Shown: one piece after another, positions 38,253 through 45,631 of the stretch
Layout of the letters: every line of letters begins with the position of its first letter
How positions within the stretch are numbered: position 1 is the first letter of the stretch
Origin: Gammaproteobacteria bacterium
GTDB taxonomy: Bacteria; Pseudomonadota; Gammaproteobacteria; Ga0077536
Assembly (NCBI GenBank): GCA_016209015.1
Contig: JACQWY010000002.1
Location: 1-64,000 of the forward strand
Length of the DNA: 64,000 bases
Reading direction: 5' to 3'
Made by a program: the position numbers and the translations under genes
Notes under the pieces: generated by a model
What the model was told of the DNA's origin: nothing
Database searches by the model: none
Seen by the model: the letters and a program-made list of their open reading frames with translations, nothing else

Positions 38253-40055
38253 ATGAGCGCCACGCCTGCCATCCCGGCACGTTCCACTGCCCTCTCCGTC
38301 AAGTCGTATCTGCCCCCGCATCTGTCCGCCCGTCCCGCGCTGGTCCGCATGATCGATGCGGCGCTCGGCCTGTCGCGGCTCGCCGAGGGCTACGAGCGGC
38401 TGCCGGCAGCGCAGGATCCGCGCGCGTTCGCGGAGCTCGCGCTCGCGGCACTCGGCGTGACCGTGGAGGCGGCGCCGGCGGAGCTCGCGCGTGTGCCGGG
38501 CATGGGGCCTTGCCTCGTCGTCGCGAATCATCCGCACGGCGGGCTCGACGGCCTCGCACTCGTGAGCCTGCTGCTCCAGGTGCGTCGCGACGTGAAGATC
38601 CTCGCGAATCACTTCCTCGCCGGGTTCTCCGAATTGCGGCCGCTGTTCCTCGAGGTCAACCCCTTCGGCGGCGACGATGCCGCGCGCCGCAATCCGCACG
38701 CCGTACGCGCCGCGCATCGCTGGCTCGGCGACGGCGGGCTCGTGCTGATGTTTCCGGGCGGCGAAGTCTCGAGCCTCGATCTGGCGACGCGCGAAGTCAT
38801 CGATCCGCCGTGGCAACACGGCGCGGCCCGCCTCGTACGCAAATCGGGCGCGAGCGTCGTACCCGTGCACCTCGACGGCCGCAACAGCGCGCTGTTCCAG
38901 CTCGGCGGGCTCGTGCATGCGAAGCTGCGCACGGCGCTGCTCGTGCGCGAAATGCTGAAGCCGAAGCGCGCGCGGCTCGGCGTGCGCGTCGGCGAGCCCA
39001 TCGCCGCCGCGGATCTCGCGACGCTGGGCTGCGATGCTGCGGTGACCGACTATCTGCGCTGCCGCACCTACCTCCTGCGCGAGACGGGCCGCGCGGCGAC
39101 CGCGACGACGCGTCAGCCGCGCCTCGCACCGCTCGCAGTGCCTGTCGACCCGGGGACGCTCGCTGCCGACGTCGCCGCACTGCCGGTATCGCAGCGTTTG
39201 ATCGAAAGCGGCAAATTCAGTGTCTGGTATGCAAGCGCAGCCGGGCTGCCCGCCGTGCTGCCGGAGCTCGGCAGGCTGCGCGAGCTGAGCTTCCGCGCCG
39301 TCGGCGAGGGCACGGGGCGCGCCGTCGACCTCGACGAATACGATGCGCACTACACGCACCTCTTCGTGTGGGACGCGAGCGTCTCCGCCGTCGTCGGCGG
39401 TTACCGGCTCGGCGACGCGAACGCGATCCTCGCGACGCACGGCGCGCGCGGGCTCTACGTGCAGTCGCTGTTCCGGCTCTCGGCACGCCTGCAACGCGAG
39501 CTGCGCTCGGGCCTCGAGCTCGGCCGCTCGTTCGTGCGCCCCGAATACCAGAAGAGCTTCTCGCCGCTGCTGCTGCTGTGGAAGGGCATCGCGGCCTATG
39601 TCGCGCGGCATCCGCGCTACCGCTACCTGTTCGGGCCGGTGAGCATCAGCAACGACTACCATCCGGCGTCGCAACGCCTGCTCGTGCAGTTCCTCGCCCG
39701 CCATCACTACGCGCACGAGCATGCGGACGAAGTGAAGCCGCGCAATCCGCTGAAGCGCTGGCGGCGCGAGGAGGCGGCGCTCGCGGCGATCGGCGATCCG
39801 GATTCGCCGCTGCTCGCCGGACTGCTGCAGACGATCGAGAACGACGGCAAGGGTGTGCCCGTGCTGCTGCGGCAGTATCTGAAGCTCGGCGGGAAGATCC
39901 TCGGCTTCAACGTCGATCCCGCGTTCAGCCACGTCGTCGACTGCCTGCTGCTCGTCGATCTGCCGGCGACGCGCCGCGAGGTGCTCGTGAAGTACATGGG
40001 GCGCGACGGGGCTGCGGAGTATCTCGCGGCGTGCGGCAGGGGGGCGGCTGCCTGA
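38253..40055 (+). CDS. Bifunctional ornithine-lipid synthase, OlsF-like
   Basis: Fusion of two acyltransferases (600 residues). The N-terminal half is a lysophospholipid-acyltransferase (OlsA/PlsC-like) domain with the variant motif NHPHGGLDG at residues 92-100 and the second motif FPGGEVSS. The C-terminal half (about 330-590) is an OlsB/hemolysin-like GNAT domain that would N-acylate ornithine with a 3-hydroxyacyl chain (LQRELRSGLELGRSFVRPEYQ). This is the domain order of OlsF from Serratia and relatives. Ornithine lipids replace phospholipids when phosphate is scarce. Start ATG at 38253 follows AGGAGA at 12-nt spacing; in-frame ATGs upstream lack a ribosome site. Confidence 0.88.
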   Translation: MSATPAIPARSTALSVKSYLPPHLSARPALVRMIDAALGLSRLAEGYERLPAAQDPRAFAELALAALGVTVEAAPAELARVPGMGPCLVVANHPHGGLDGLALVSLLLQVRRDVKILANHFLAGFSELRPLFLEVNPFGGDDAARRNPHAVRAAHRWLGDGGLVLMFPGGEVSSLDLATREVIDPPWQHGAARLVRKSGASVVPVHLDGRNSALFQLGGLVHAKLRTALLVREMLKPKRARLGVRVGEPIAAADLATLGCDAAVTDYLRCRTYLLRETGRAATATTRQPRLAPLAVPVDPGTLAADVAALPVSQRLIESGKFSVWYASAAGLPAVLPELGRLRELSFRAVGEGTGRAVDLDEYDAHYTHLFVWDASVSAVVGGYRLGDANAILATHGARGLYVQSLFRLSARLQRELRSGLELGRSFVRPEYQKSFSPLLLLWKGIAAYVARHPRYRYLFGPVSISNDYHPASQRLLVQFLARHHYAHEHADEVKPRNPLKRWRREEAALAAIGDPDSPLLAGLLQTIENDGKGVPVLLRQYLKLGGKILGFNVDPAFSHVVDCLLLVDLPATRREVLVKYMGRDGAAEYLAACGRGAAA

Positions 40056-40060
40056 ACACG

Positions 40061-40843
40061 GTGGAGAAATCCGCGCGCCGCAAGCAGCGCTATCGCAGCG
40101 TCTGGATCTCCGACGTCCACCTCGGCACGGCGGGCTGCAAGGCGGAATACCTGCTCGACTTCCTGCGTCATCACGAGTGCGAGCAGCTCTATCTCGTCGG
40201 CGACATCATCGACGGCTGGCGCCTGAAACGGCGCTGGTACTGGCCGCAGAGCCACAACGACGTCATGCAGAAAGTGCTGCGCAAAGCGCGCAAGGGCACG
40301 AAGATCACTTACGTCGTCGGCAATCACGACGAGGCACTGCGGCAGTTTCTCGGCTTGTCCTTCGGCGAGATCCCGATCGTCGAGGAAGCCGAGCACGTGC
40401 TCGCCGACGGCCGGCGGCTGCTCGTCGTGCACGGCGACCGCTACGATGCCGTCGTCCAGCGCGCGCGCTGGCTCGCGCTGCTGGGCGATCACCTCTACGC
40501 GTTCATCCTGAGGGTGAATCACTGGTACAACCACGTCCGCGCGCGCTGCGGCCTGGGCTACTGGTCGCTCTCGCAGTATCTGAAGCACCGCGCGAAGAAT
40601 GCCGTGGCCTACATCTACGATTTCGAGACTGCGCTCGCACGGGAAGCGCGCGAGCGCGGCTACGACGGGGTGGTCTGCGGCCACATCCACAAGCCGGGGA
40701 TCCGCGAGATCGAAGGCGTGCTCTATTGCAACGACGGCGACTGGGTGGAAAGCCTCTCGGCGCTCGTCGAGACGCCGGACGGGCGGCTCGCGATCGTCGA
40801 GTGGCGCGAGCGTGGCGTCGAACCGCTCGAGCTCGCCGCGTGA
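40061..40843 (+). CDS. Metallophosphoesterase, PlcP/LpxH-like
   Basis: Calcineurin-like phosphoesterase (260 residues) of the COG2908 group. The two-metal motifs are intact: SDVH (Asp18, His20), GDIID (Asp48), GNHD (Asn88, His89) and VCGHIH. This group includes UDP-diacylglucosamine hydrolases and PlcP, a phospholipase C that strips headgroups from phospholipids under phosphate limitation. The sequence is longer than E. coli LpxH and its neighbours are an ornithine-lipid synthase and a glycosyltransferase, so PlcP-like activity, giving diacylglycerol, is favoured. Start is GTG at 40061, 5 nt after the OlsF stop; its stop overlaps the next GTG start. Confidence 0.82.
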   Translation: MEKSARRKQRYRSVWISDVHLGTAGCKAEYLLDFLRHHECEQLYLVGDIIDGWRLKRRWYWPQSHNDVMQKVLRKARKGTKITYVVGNHDEALRQFLGLSFGEIPIVEEAEHVLADGRRLLVVHGDRYDAVVQRARWLALLGDHLYAFILRVNHWYNHVRARCGLGYWSLSQYLKHRAKNAVAYIYDFETALAREARERGYDGVVCGHIHKPGIREIEGVLYCNDGDWVESLSALVETPDGRLAIVEWRERGVEPLELAA

Positions 40844-41841
40844 AGCTCCTGGTCGTCACCGATGCCTGGCGGCCGCAGGTCAACGGCGTCGTGACGACGC
40901 TCGCGACGCTCGCCGATCAGCTCGCGCCGCGCGGCTGGAGCACCGAGTTCGTCCACCCCGGCGAGTTCACGTCCTTCCCCTGCCCGACCTACCCCGAGAT
41001 CAAGCTGAGCGTCCTGCCGTACCGGCGGCTCAGCGCGCGCATCGCCGCCGCGCGGCCGGACGCACTGCACATCGCGACGGAAGGACCGCTCGGCGCGGCG
41101 GCGCGACGCTACTGCCTCGAACGCGGGCATCGCTACACGAGCGCCTATCACACGCGCTTTCCGGAATACGTCCGCGCCCGCACGCGGCTGCCGCTCGCCG
41201 CGACGTACCGCTGGCTGAGACGCTTCCACGATCCGGCTCAGGCGCTGATGGTGCCGGCACCGGCGGTGCGGCGCGATCTGCTCGCCCGCGGCTTCACGAA
41301 CACGGTGCCGTGGACACACGGGATCGACCTCGAGGTCTTCACGCCCGGACATCGCGAGCGGCTCGCGACGGCGCGGCCGATCTTCCTCTACGTCGGACGG
41401 GTCGCTATCGAGAAGAACATCAGTGCCTTCCTCGAGCTCGATCTGCCGGGCTCGAAATGGGTGGTCGGCGCGGGCCCGCTGCGCGCGAAGCTCGAACGCG
41501 CCCACCCCGACGTGCACTTCGCAGGCATCCAGACGCCGACCGAGCTCGCGCGCTTCTATCGCGCGGCGGACGTCTTCGTCTTCCCGAGCCTGACGGACAC
41601 CTTCGGACTCGTGATGCTCGAGGCGCTCGCCTGCGGCACGCCCGTCGCGGCCTATCCGGTCGGCGGGCCCGTCGACGTGATCGGCACGAGCCCCGCCGGC
41701 GTGCTCGACGCGGATCTGCGTTCCGCCTGCCTCAGCGCGCTCGACATCCGGCGCGAGACCGCGCGCGCCCACGCCGAGCGGTTTTCGTGGGCGGCGGCGG
41801 TCCTGCAATTCGAACGCTATCTCGCGCCGTTCGGCGCCTGA
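40840..41841 (+). CDS. Family 4 glycosyltransferase, Agt-like
   Basis: Second GT-B family 4 glycosyltransferase (333 residues), clearly paralogous to the one at 37023-38063 (shared DAWxPQVNGVV, HIATEGPLG, VGRVAIEKNI, VFVFPSxTDTFGLV). The start GTG overlaps the stop of the PlcP-like gene (GTGA), so the two are coupled. Diacylglycerol released by a PlcP-type enzyme is the usual acceptor for Agt-type enzymes, giving mono- or diglycosyl-diacylglycerol. The donor sugar (glucose, glucuronate, galactose) cannot be told from sequence. Confidence 0.86.
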   Translation: MKLLVVTDAWRPQVNGVVTTLATLADQLAPRGWSTEFVHPGEFTSFPCPTYPEIKLSVLPYRRLSARIAAARPDALHIATEGPLGAAARRYCLERGHRYTSAYHTRFPEYVRARTRLPLAATYRWLRRFHDPAQALMVPAPAVRRDLLARGFTNTVPWTHGIDLEVFTPGHRERLATARPIFLYVGRVAIEKNISAFLELDLPGSKWVVGAGPLRAKLERAHPDVHFAGIQTPTELARFYRAADVFVFPSLTDTFGLVMLEALACGTPVAAYPVGGPVDVIGTSPAGVLDADLRSACLSALDIRRETARAHAERFSWAAAVLQFERYLAPFGA

Positions 41842-41842
41842 C

Positions 41843-42022
41843 TCACACCACGTCCTCGAGCTCGTCGCGGATTTCGCGCGCGAGATCCGCGCTCAGGCGC
41901 AGGCGCAGATTCTGGCCCTCGCCGTCGATCAACACGATGAGAATCGCGCCGGACTTCTCCGCGCGCAGCTCGGCGAGGATCTCCAGCGTCTCGCCGTCCG
42001 TACCGCCAATCAGATTCGTCAT
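41843..42022 (-). CDS. Small acidic protein, unknown function
   Basis: A 59-residue protein starting MTNLIGGTDGETLEILAELR, with a strand-like centre GAILIVLIDGEGQNLRLRL and an acidic C-terminus. A strong ribosome site (GGAGGG) precedes the ATG at 42022. The gene stops 1 nt after the convergent glycosyltransferase stop. I recognise no family. It shares its upstream region with the divergent HAD gene; only one isolated GTCAC unit is seen there, so Pho control is not claimed. Confidence 0.65.
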   Translation of the reverse strand: MTNLIGGTDGETLEILAELRAEKSGAILIVLIDGEGQNLRLRLSADLAREIRDELEDVV

Positions 42023-42168
42023 GGATAGCCCTCCGCGTGATGAATGCGCGGGATCGTAGAGCGCGAATCTTGCGTCGCCGTGACGGGTGGAAACGCGTCG
42101 TCCCGCAACGGCAACATCGTGGTCGCATACTCGATCGCGAATCGCCGTCGCGCGGAGGACAGCGCGCC

Positions 42169-42984
42169 ATGCACACTCACCCCCATCGCCCCGAGCGCAA
42201 GCGCCTGCTCGTCGTGCTCGATTTCGACGGCTTCCTCGTCAATTCCTACGCATTGATCCGCGAAACGTTCGCGGCGTTCGGTCTCGACGTCGGCGACGAG
42301 GAGCGCTTCCGCAACCGCCGCAAGTTCCTCAAGTACCTCGGCGGCGGCAAGGAGTTCCTGACGAACCTCGTGCGCTTCGCGCTGCCGAAGGAGCGCCGCA
42401 TCCGCGAAGTGCTGACCGAGGTCTATCGTACCGAGGGCCTCGTGTATCCGGAGTTCCGCGACGTCGTCAATCGTCTGATCGCCTCACCGCGCGTCCACTG
42501 CGGCGTGGTGAGCCGCAATTTCACGCTCGCGCCCGGGCCGACGATGCGCTGCGTGTTGAAGCGCAGCGGCATCGCGGAAGCCGAGCTCGATTTCGTCATT
42601 CCGATACCGGCCGGGACACCGAAAGACGAGACGCTCGCCGCGATGCGCTCCTCGCGCTATCACGAATGCCTGCTCGGCGCTGACGAAATCTCCGACTACC
42701 GGGCCGCGACGGCCGCCGGCTACGAAGTGCTGATGGCGAGCTACGGCTTCGATCATCGCAATCGGCTGATCGACCGTGGCGACGTGCCGGGCGCGCTCAT
42801 CTACGACGATCCCGCGACGCTCGCCACGGAGCTCGCCGATCACGTCGCGCCGTACGTCGATCCGCCGCGGCGCCGTGCGCTGTCGTTGCCACCGCCTGGC
42901 GCGGACTTCGGTGTGAACGCCGTCACAGCCGCTGCGGCCCACGAGCTCACCGCGTTCAGACGACATTCAGACAGCCCGGCTTAA
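42169..42984 (+). CDS. HAD-superfamily hydrolase
   Basis: Haloacid-dehalogenase-like protein (271 residues). Motif I is LDFDGFLVNS with nucleophile Asp18 and acid Asp20; an alpha-helical cap follows, then motif II/III candidates around GVVSRN and CLLGADEISD. It resembles phosphoglycolate-phosphatase-type HADs, so a phosphatase acting on a small phosphorylated molecule is likely. Start ATG follows GGAGGA. It lies inside the phosphate-starvation island, which would suit a phosphatase, but has no clear Pho box of its own. Confidence 0.75.
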   Translation: MHTHPHRPERKRLLVVLDFDGFLVNSYALIRETFAAFGLDVGDEERFRNRRKFLKYLGGGKEFLTNLVRFALPKERRIREVLTEVYRTEGLVYPEFRDVVNRLIASPRVHCGVVSRNFTLAPGPTMRCVLKRSGIAEAELDFVIPIPAGTPKDETLAAMRSSRYHECLLGADEISDYRAATAAGYEVLMASYGFDHRNRLIDRGDVPGALIYDDPATLATELADHVAPYVDPPRRRALSLPPPGADFGVNAVTAAAAHELTAFRRHSDSPA

Positions 42985-43026
42985 TCTCACTCCCACATCA
43001 CGCAAGCCTGCCGAACCGCGCTGCGG

Positions 43027-43066
43027 GTGTCGCCGGACCTTCACGGGACTGGCATCCCACGGTCAC
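43027..43066 (+). promoter_or_regulatory. Candidate Pho box before a small gene
   Basis: Units GTGTCGC (43027), CCTTCAC (43038), CTGGCAT (43049) and CGGTCAC (43060) at exact 11-bp steps. Two units match the core TCA exactly. It ends 44 nt before the ATG at 43111. Confidence 0.5.
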
Positions 43067-43110
43067 GCGGACCGGGCAGACTGCGCCACACGACGAGAGG
43101 AGCGTACATC

Positions 43111-43317
43111 ATGAGCAAGCGACAGCACGCCTACGAATTCCCGCTCGACCCGACGCTCCTCGACGAGTTGAGCGCATGGCGCGACAAAGCGCCGGAGCCG
43201 GCGCATCCGCTGCGCGTAGCGCAGTACGCGGCGCGGCTCGCCCACGCCGCGCGGGGATTCGGGTTGCGCCTGGCGCGACGCCCGCACGGCAGCCAGTTCG
43301 GCGGCTGCGCGCGCTGA
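43111..43317 (+). CDS. Small basic protein, unknown function
   Basis: A 68-residue protein with a mixed N-terminus (MSKRQHAYEFPLDPTLLDEL) and an Arg/Ala-rich C-terminal helix. A good ribosome site (GAGAGGAG) precedes the ATG. Pho-box-like repeats lie upstream. I recognise no family; it could be a membrane-associated or regulatory peptide. Confidence 0.55.
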   Translation: MSKRQHAYEFPLDPTLLDELSAWRDKAPEPAHPLRVAQYAARLAHAARGFGLRLARRPHGSQFGGCAR

Positions 43318-43432
43318 GATCTCTTCGCCACGCGCCGCGGATCCGCGGCGCGCGAGCTCGCTGCCTGCTGTCGCGGGCTGATCACCCGCTCGCCGGTTTC
43401 CCACATCGTCAGCCCGCCGTTCGATCCGGGAG

Positions 43433-43468
43433 CAAGGGGAAGGAGTCATCGCGAACCCCTTCCCCTTG
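43433..43468 (-). terminator. Terminator hairpin after a PEP-CTERM gene
   Basis: 11-bp perfect inverted repeat CAAGGGGAAGG (43433-43443) and CCTTCCCCTTG (43458-43468), 14-nt loop, 10 nt past the stop of the minus-strand PEP-CTERM gene. Confidence 0.55.
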
Positions 43469-43478
43469 GTGCCGGAGA

Positions 43479-44258
43479 TCAGCTCGACCGCCGGCGGAGC
43501 GCGGTCAGCGCGAACGAGAACGCCGAAGCGAACAGCGCGAAAGAACCGGGTAGCGGGACCGGATGGATGTCGGACATCACGAGGACGGCTTTCGGCGAGA
43601 GGAGCTGCGACGTGAGATCCTGAACGAGTCCGGTCTCTTCCAGGAAGCTGAGCTTCGCCGTGCTCACGAGGGGCACGGTCCAGGTCGCGTCCGTCGTGAC
43701 GTTCACGTGACCGAGTGCCGCGTCGATCGCCGAGACGACACTGCTCTTCACGCTGGCCGACACGCCCGCGAAACCGAGCGTACTCTTGCAGGTGTTCCAC
43801 AGCGCGCTCATCCCCGACAGATCGGCGTTGAACGTCCCCGCGTCGGAATCCGTGACCATGAGCCAGGCATCGAACGACGCGGAGACGAACGGAATGGCGG
43901 GCGCGTGGACGTGGATGACCGCGTCGCTGAGCTGACGAGGTCCGCTCGTGACACCCGGCGCGTAAGGCTCGATGAGCCCGACGAGCCCGATGTCGAACGG
44001 CGTCTTGATTCCGGACGGAAGGCCGAGACCGCTCGTGTAAGTGAACATCCACGCCTGGGGATTACCCTGGGCGTCGAGATCGACATCGTTCGGCCCCTCG
44101 TAGAGTGTGCCGGTGAACAACACGGGATCGGCGCTGGTGCCCGCCCCGATCTGCATCGTGTCCGACACCGCCAGGGCGTGCGCGCTGCCGGCGGCGGCGA
44201 GCAGCACGGCTCCCGCGGCCAGCGGCACGTGCCGGCGAGGGTTCGCAATTGAAAGCAT
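43479..44258 (-). CDS. PEP-CTERM sorting-signal protein, unknown function
   Basis: Exported protein (259 residues). A signal peptide (about 10-32, ending GSAHA) is followed by a domain I do not recognise (VLFTGTLYEGPNDVDLDAQ and so on) and by a C-terminal PEP-CTERM-like signal, VPLPGSFALFASAF plus a second hydrophobic run and RRRSS. Exosortase would cut it and attach it outside the cell. The ATG at 44258 follows AAGGAG. Pho-box-like repeats lie about 100 nt upstream. Unlike the other two PEP-CTERM proteins here, no phosphatase resemblance was seen. Confidence 0.75.
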   Translation of the reverse strand: MLSIANPRRHVPLAAGAVLLAAAGSAHALAVSDTMQIGAGTSADPVLFTGTLYEGPNDVDLDAQGNPQAWMFTYTSGLGLPSGIKTPFDIGLVGLIEPYAPGVTSGPRQLSDAVIHVHAPAIPFVSASFDAWLMVTDSDAGTFNADLSGMSALWNTCKSTLGFAGVSASVKSSVVSAIDAALGHVNVTTDATWTVPLVSTAKLSFLEETGLVQDLTSQLLSPKAVLVMSDIHPVPLPGSFALFASAFSFALTALRRRSS

Positions 44259-44358
44259 GAAGATACTCCTTGATTGACTGCACGTTTCATCGATGAAGCG
44301 GCGTGCGTTCCCGCGCTGGGCGAGACCGCACGCCGCGCGTGAAGCGTGCGGCACGAAG

Positions 44359-44398
44359 TTGACGTGATGGGGTCGCGGCGATAACGGTTTGGTGACGT
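44359..44398 (-). promoter_or_regulatory. Candidate Pho box for a PEP-CTERM gene
   Basis: On the minus strand: ACGTCAC (44398-44392), CCGTTAT (44387-44381), GCGACCC (44376-44370, weak) and ACGTCAA (44365-44359), in 11-bp steps. The pattern closely resembles the upstream region of the phytase-esterase-like PEP-CTERM gene at 49 kb. Confidence 0.55.
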
Positions 44399-44464
44399 GT
44401 CGAGCGCCGCACGATGAAGACACGAGCGCGGCGCGACGACGACCTGCACGGGCGACGAGAAAAG

Positions 44465-44500
44465 GAGAGCTCTTTCCTCAGGCTCGAAGAAAGAGCTCTC
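44465..44500. repeat. 12-bp inverted repeat, stem-loop
   Basis: GAGAGCTCTTTC (44465-44476) and GAAAGAGCTCTC (44489-44500) are perfect complements around a 12-nt loop. It lies between a small minus-strand gene ending at 44590 and a Pho-box-like promoter, so it may be the terminator of that small gene. Confidence 0.55.
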
Positions 44501-44589
44501 GAGGCCGGACATCGCCGGCACATCAGCAAGCTGCACCGGCGATGGAGCGCATGTTGAGCATCGGGCATGACACGACGCGGTCGGTACGA

Positions 44590-44775
44590 TTAAGCTTTCG
44601 TGAACGGCCGCCGTTCGGAGCGCGCATCCACAAGTTCACCCGGCGTCACGATTCGCGCCGCAGCGAAGTCCAGAATGCGCTTGGTGCACGCGACTCGTGC
44701 GACCGCAACCGCGAGGCGACCGATCCGCGAGCCGGGCTGATAGAGCTCCGACGCACAGCGTTCGACGTCCGACAT
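44590..44775 (-). CDS. Small protein, unknown function
   Basis: A 61-residue protein beginning MSDVERCASELYQPGSRIGR. A strong ribosome site (GGAGGAG) lies 5 nt before the ATG at 44775, and a two-unit Pho box with a well-placed -10 lies further upstream. The composition (helical, Ala/Val/Arg-rich) is not diagnostic. I recognise no family. An inverted repeat at 44465-44500 could end its transcript. Confidence 0.5.
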   Translation of the reverse strand: MSDVERCASELYQPGSRIGRLAVAVARVACTKRILDFAAARIVTPGELVDARSERRPFTKA

Positions 44776-44806
44776 GTCGCTCCTCCGATCCGCGTTTCCC
44801 GCAGGC

Positions 44807-44840
44807 ATCACAGCGCAATGCCATGACGGTCCGGTGAACT
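44807..44840 (-). promoter_or_regulatory. Candidate Pho box and -10 for the 61-residue gene
   Basis: On the minus strand AGTTCAC (44840-44834) and CCGTCAT (44829-44823), 11 bp apart; a -10-like TGTGAT (44812-44807) starts 10 nt after the box, the classical PhoB spacing. Confidence 0.55.
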
Positions 44841-44867
44841 GCCGCGCTGGCCGCCGTCACGCGATCC

Positions 44868-44885
44868 GGTTCATTGAGATGTCAC
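44868..44885 (+). promoter_or_regulatory. Candidate Pho box for the 116-residue gene
   Basis: GGTTCAT (44868) and ATGTCAC (44879) with a 4-bp spacer, facing the gene at 44927. The -10 (CAAGCT near 44896) is poor. Confidence 0.45.
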
Positions 44886-44926
44886 AAGCCAGGCGCAAGC
44901 TGCGCGCGACTGACCGGGGAACGAAC

Positions 44927-45277
44927 ATGCTCAGAATCGAGTTGATCAAATGCGGGAGCCGGGAATTCGTGGAATACACCGGCACGCGGGACGATTTGCT
45001 GGCGAGCGGAGTCGCGGAGCCGCGCATGTTCCCGTGCGTCGGTTACGTGCGTCTCTACCCCGCGGAGGCCCGCCGCTGGAACAGCGCAGGCTATTTCCAC
45101 ACGACGCGCCGCGGCGAGCTGTTCGTCATTCGGCGCTGGCGGCACTGGCAGCTCGCACCCGCGCAACAGGCACGGTTGCGTGCGCTCGTCGCCTCGCTGA
45201 GTCCGGGCAGTGGCGACGGGCGACCGCTCGCCCGCGTCATCTCGCTGGCGGAAGAACGTCGTCGTCGGGAGGCATGA
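44927..45277 (+). CDS. Hypothetical protein
   Basis: A 116-residue basic protein starting MLRIELIKCGSREFVEYTG. It has a predicted beta-rich first half (GYVRLYPAEARRWN, GELFVIRRWRHWQL) and an Arg-rich C-terminal helix. No family recognised. The start at 44927 is preferred because an earlier in-frame ATG (44879) lies within the Pho-box-like site. It converges on the 57-residue membrane protein gene, 18 nt between stops. Confidence 0.55.
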   Translation: MLRIELIKCGSREFVEYTGTRDDLLASGVAEPRMFPCVGYVRLYPAEARRWNSAGYFHTTRRGELFVIRRWRHWQLAPAQQARLRALVASLSPGSGDGRPLARVISLAEERRRREA

Positions 45278-45295
45278 GCGCGCGATGACGCGCGC

Positions 45296-45469
45296 TCAGT
45301 GTTTCGGATTCTTCTCGCCGGGTCGCCGTTTCGCCGCGGGCGTGGCCACCGTGGCGTCGTGAGCCGCGGTCCGGCGGCGCGCGCGCTGCAGCGCTATCGT
45401 CTCGATGAGCCCCCAGACGAGCGCGCCTCCGATCGTGATCACGGGCGCGGTTACCTGCCTGAGCTGCAT
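45296..45469 (-). CDS. Small single-helix membrane protein
   Basis: A 57-residue protein with one membrane segment (about residues 7-27, VTAPVITIGGALVWGLIETIAL) and a long basic cytoplasmic tail rich in Arg, Ala and Lys. A strong ribosome site (GAGGAGG) precedes the ATG at 45469, and one of the best Pho-box matches of the window lies 75-92 nt upstream. No family recognised. Confidence 0.65.
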   Translation of the reverse strand: MQLRQVTAPVITIGGALVWGLIETIALQRARRRTAAHDATVATPAAKRRPGEKNPKH

Positions 45470-45543
45470 GCCATCCTCCTCATGTCGCGTTAAACCGGAA
45501 CCGCCATTGCAAGCCCCGCGCGTGGCGCACGGAAGTCGGCGCC

Positions 45544-45561
45544 GTGACGATTGCATGACAC
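45544..45561 (-). promoter_or_regulatory. Candidate Pho box for the 57-residue membrane protein gene
   Basis: On the minus strand GTGTCAT (45561-45555) and TCGTCAC (45550-45544), exactly 11 bp apart with a 4-bp spacer; GTGTCAT matches the consensus CTGTCAT at six of seven positions. Confidence 0.6.
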
Positions 45562-45631
45562 GAGGCGACGCGGCGCTCCTCGCGTGTCCGCGCTCCGCTA
45601 TGCTGCGCGTGTCTCCTTGCGGACACCGGGG

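Noticed and set aside
42069-42097. Possible Pho box between the 59-residue gene and the HAD gene
   Set aside because: Only one unit (CCGTCAC at 42086-42080) matches; neighbours at 11 bp do not.
44389-44826. 145-codon frame on the plus strand
   Set aside because: It overlaps the hairpin at 44465 and the better supported 61-residue minus-strand gene, and has no ribosome site.
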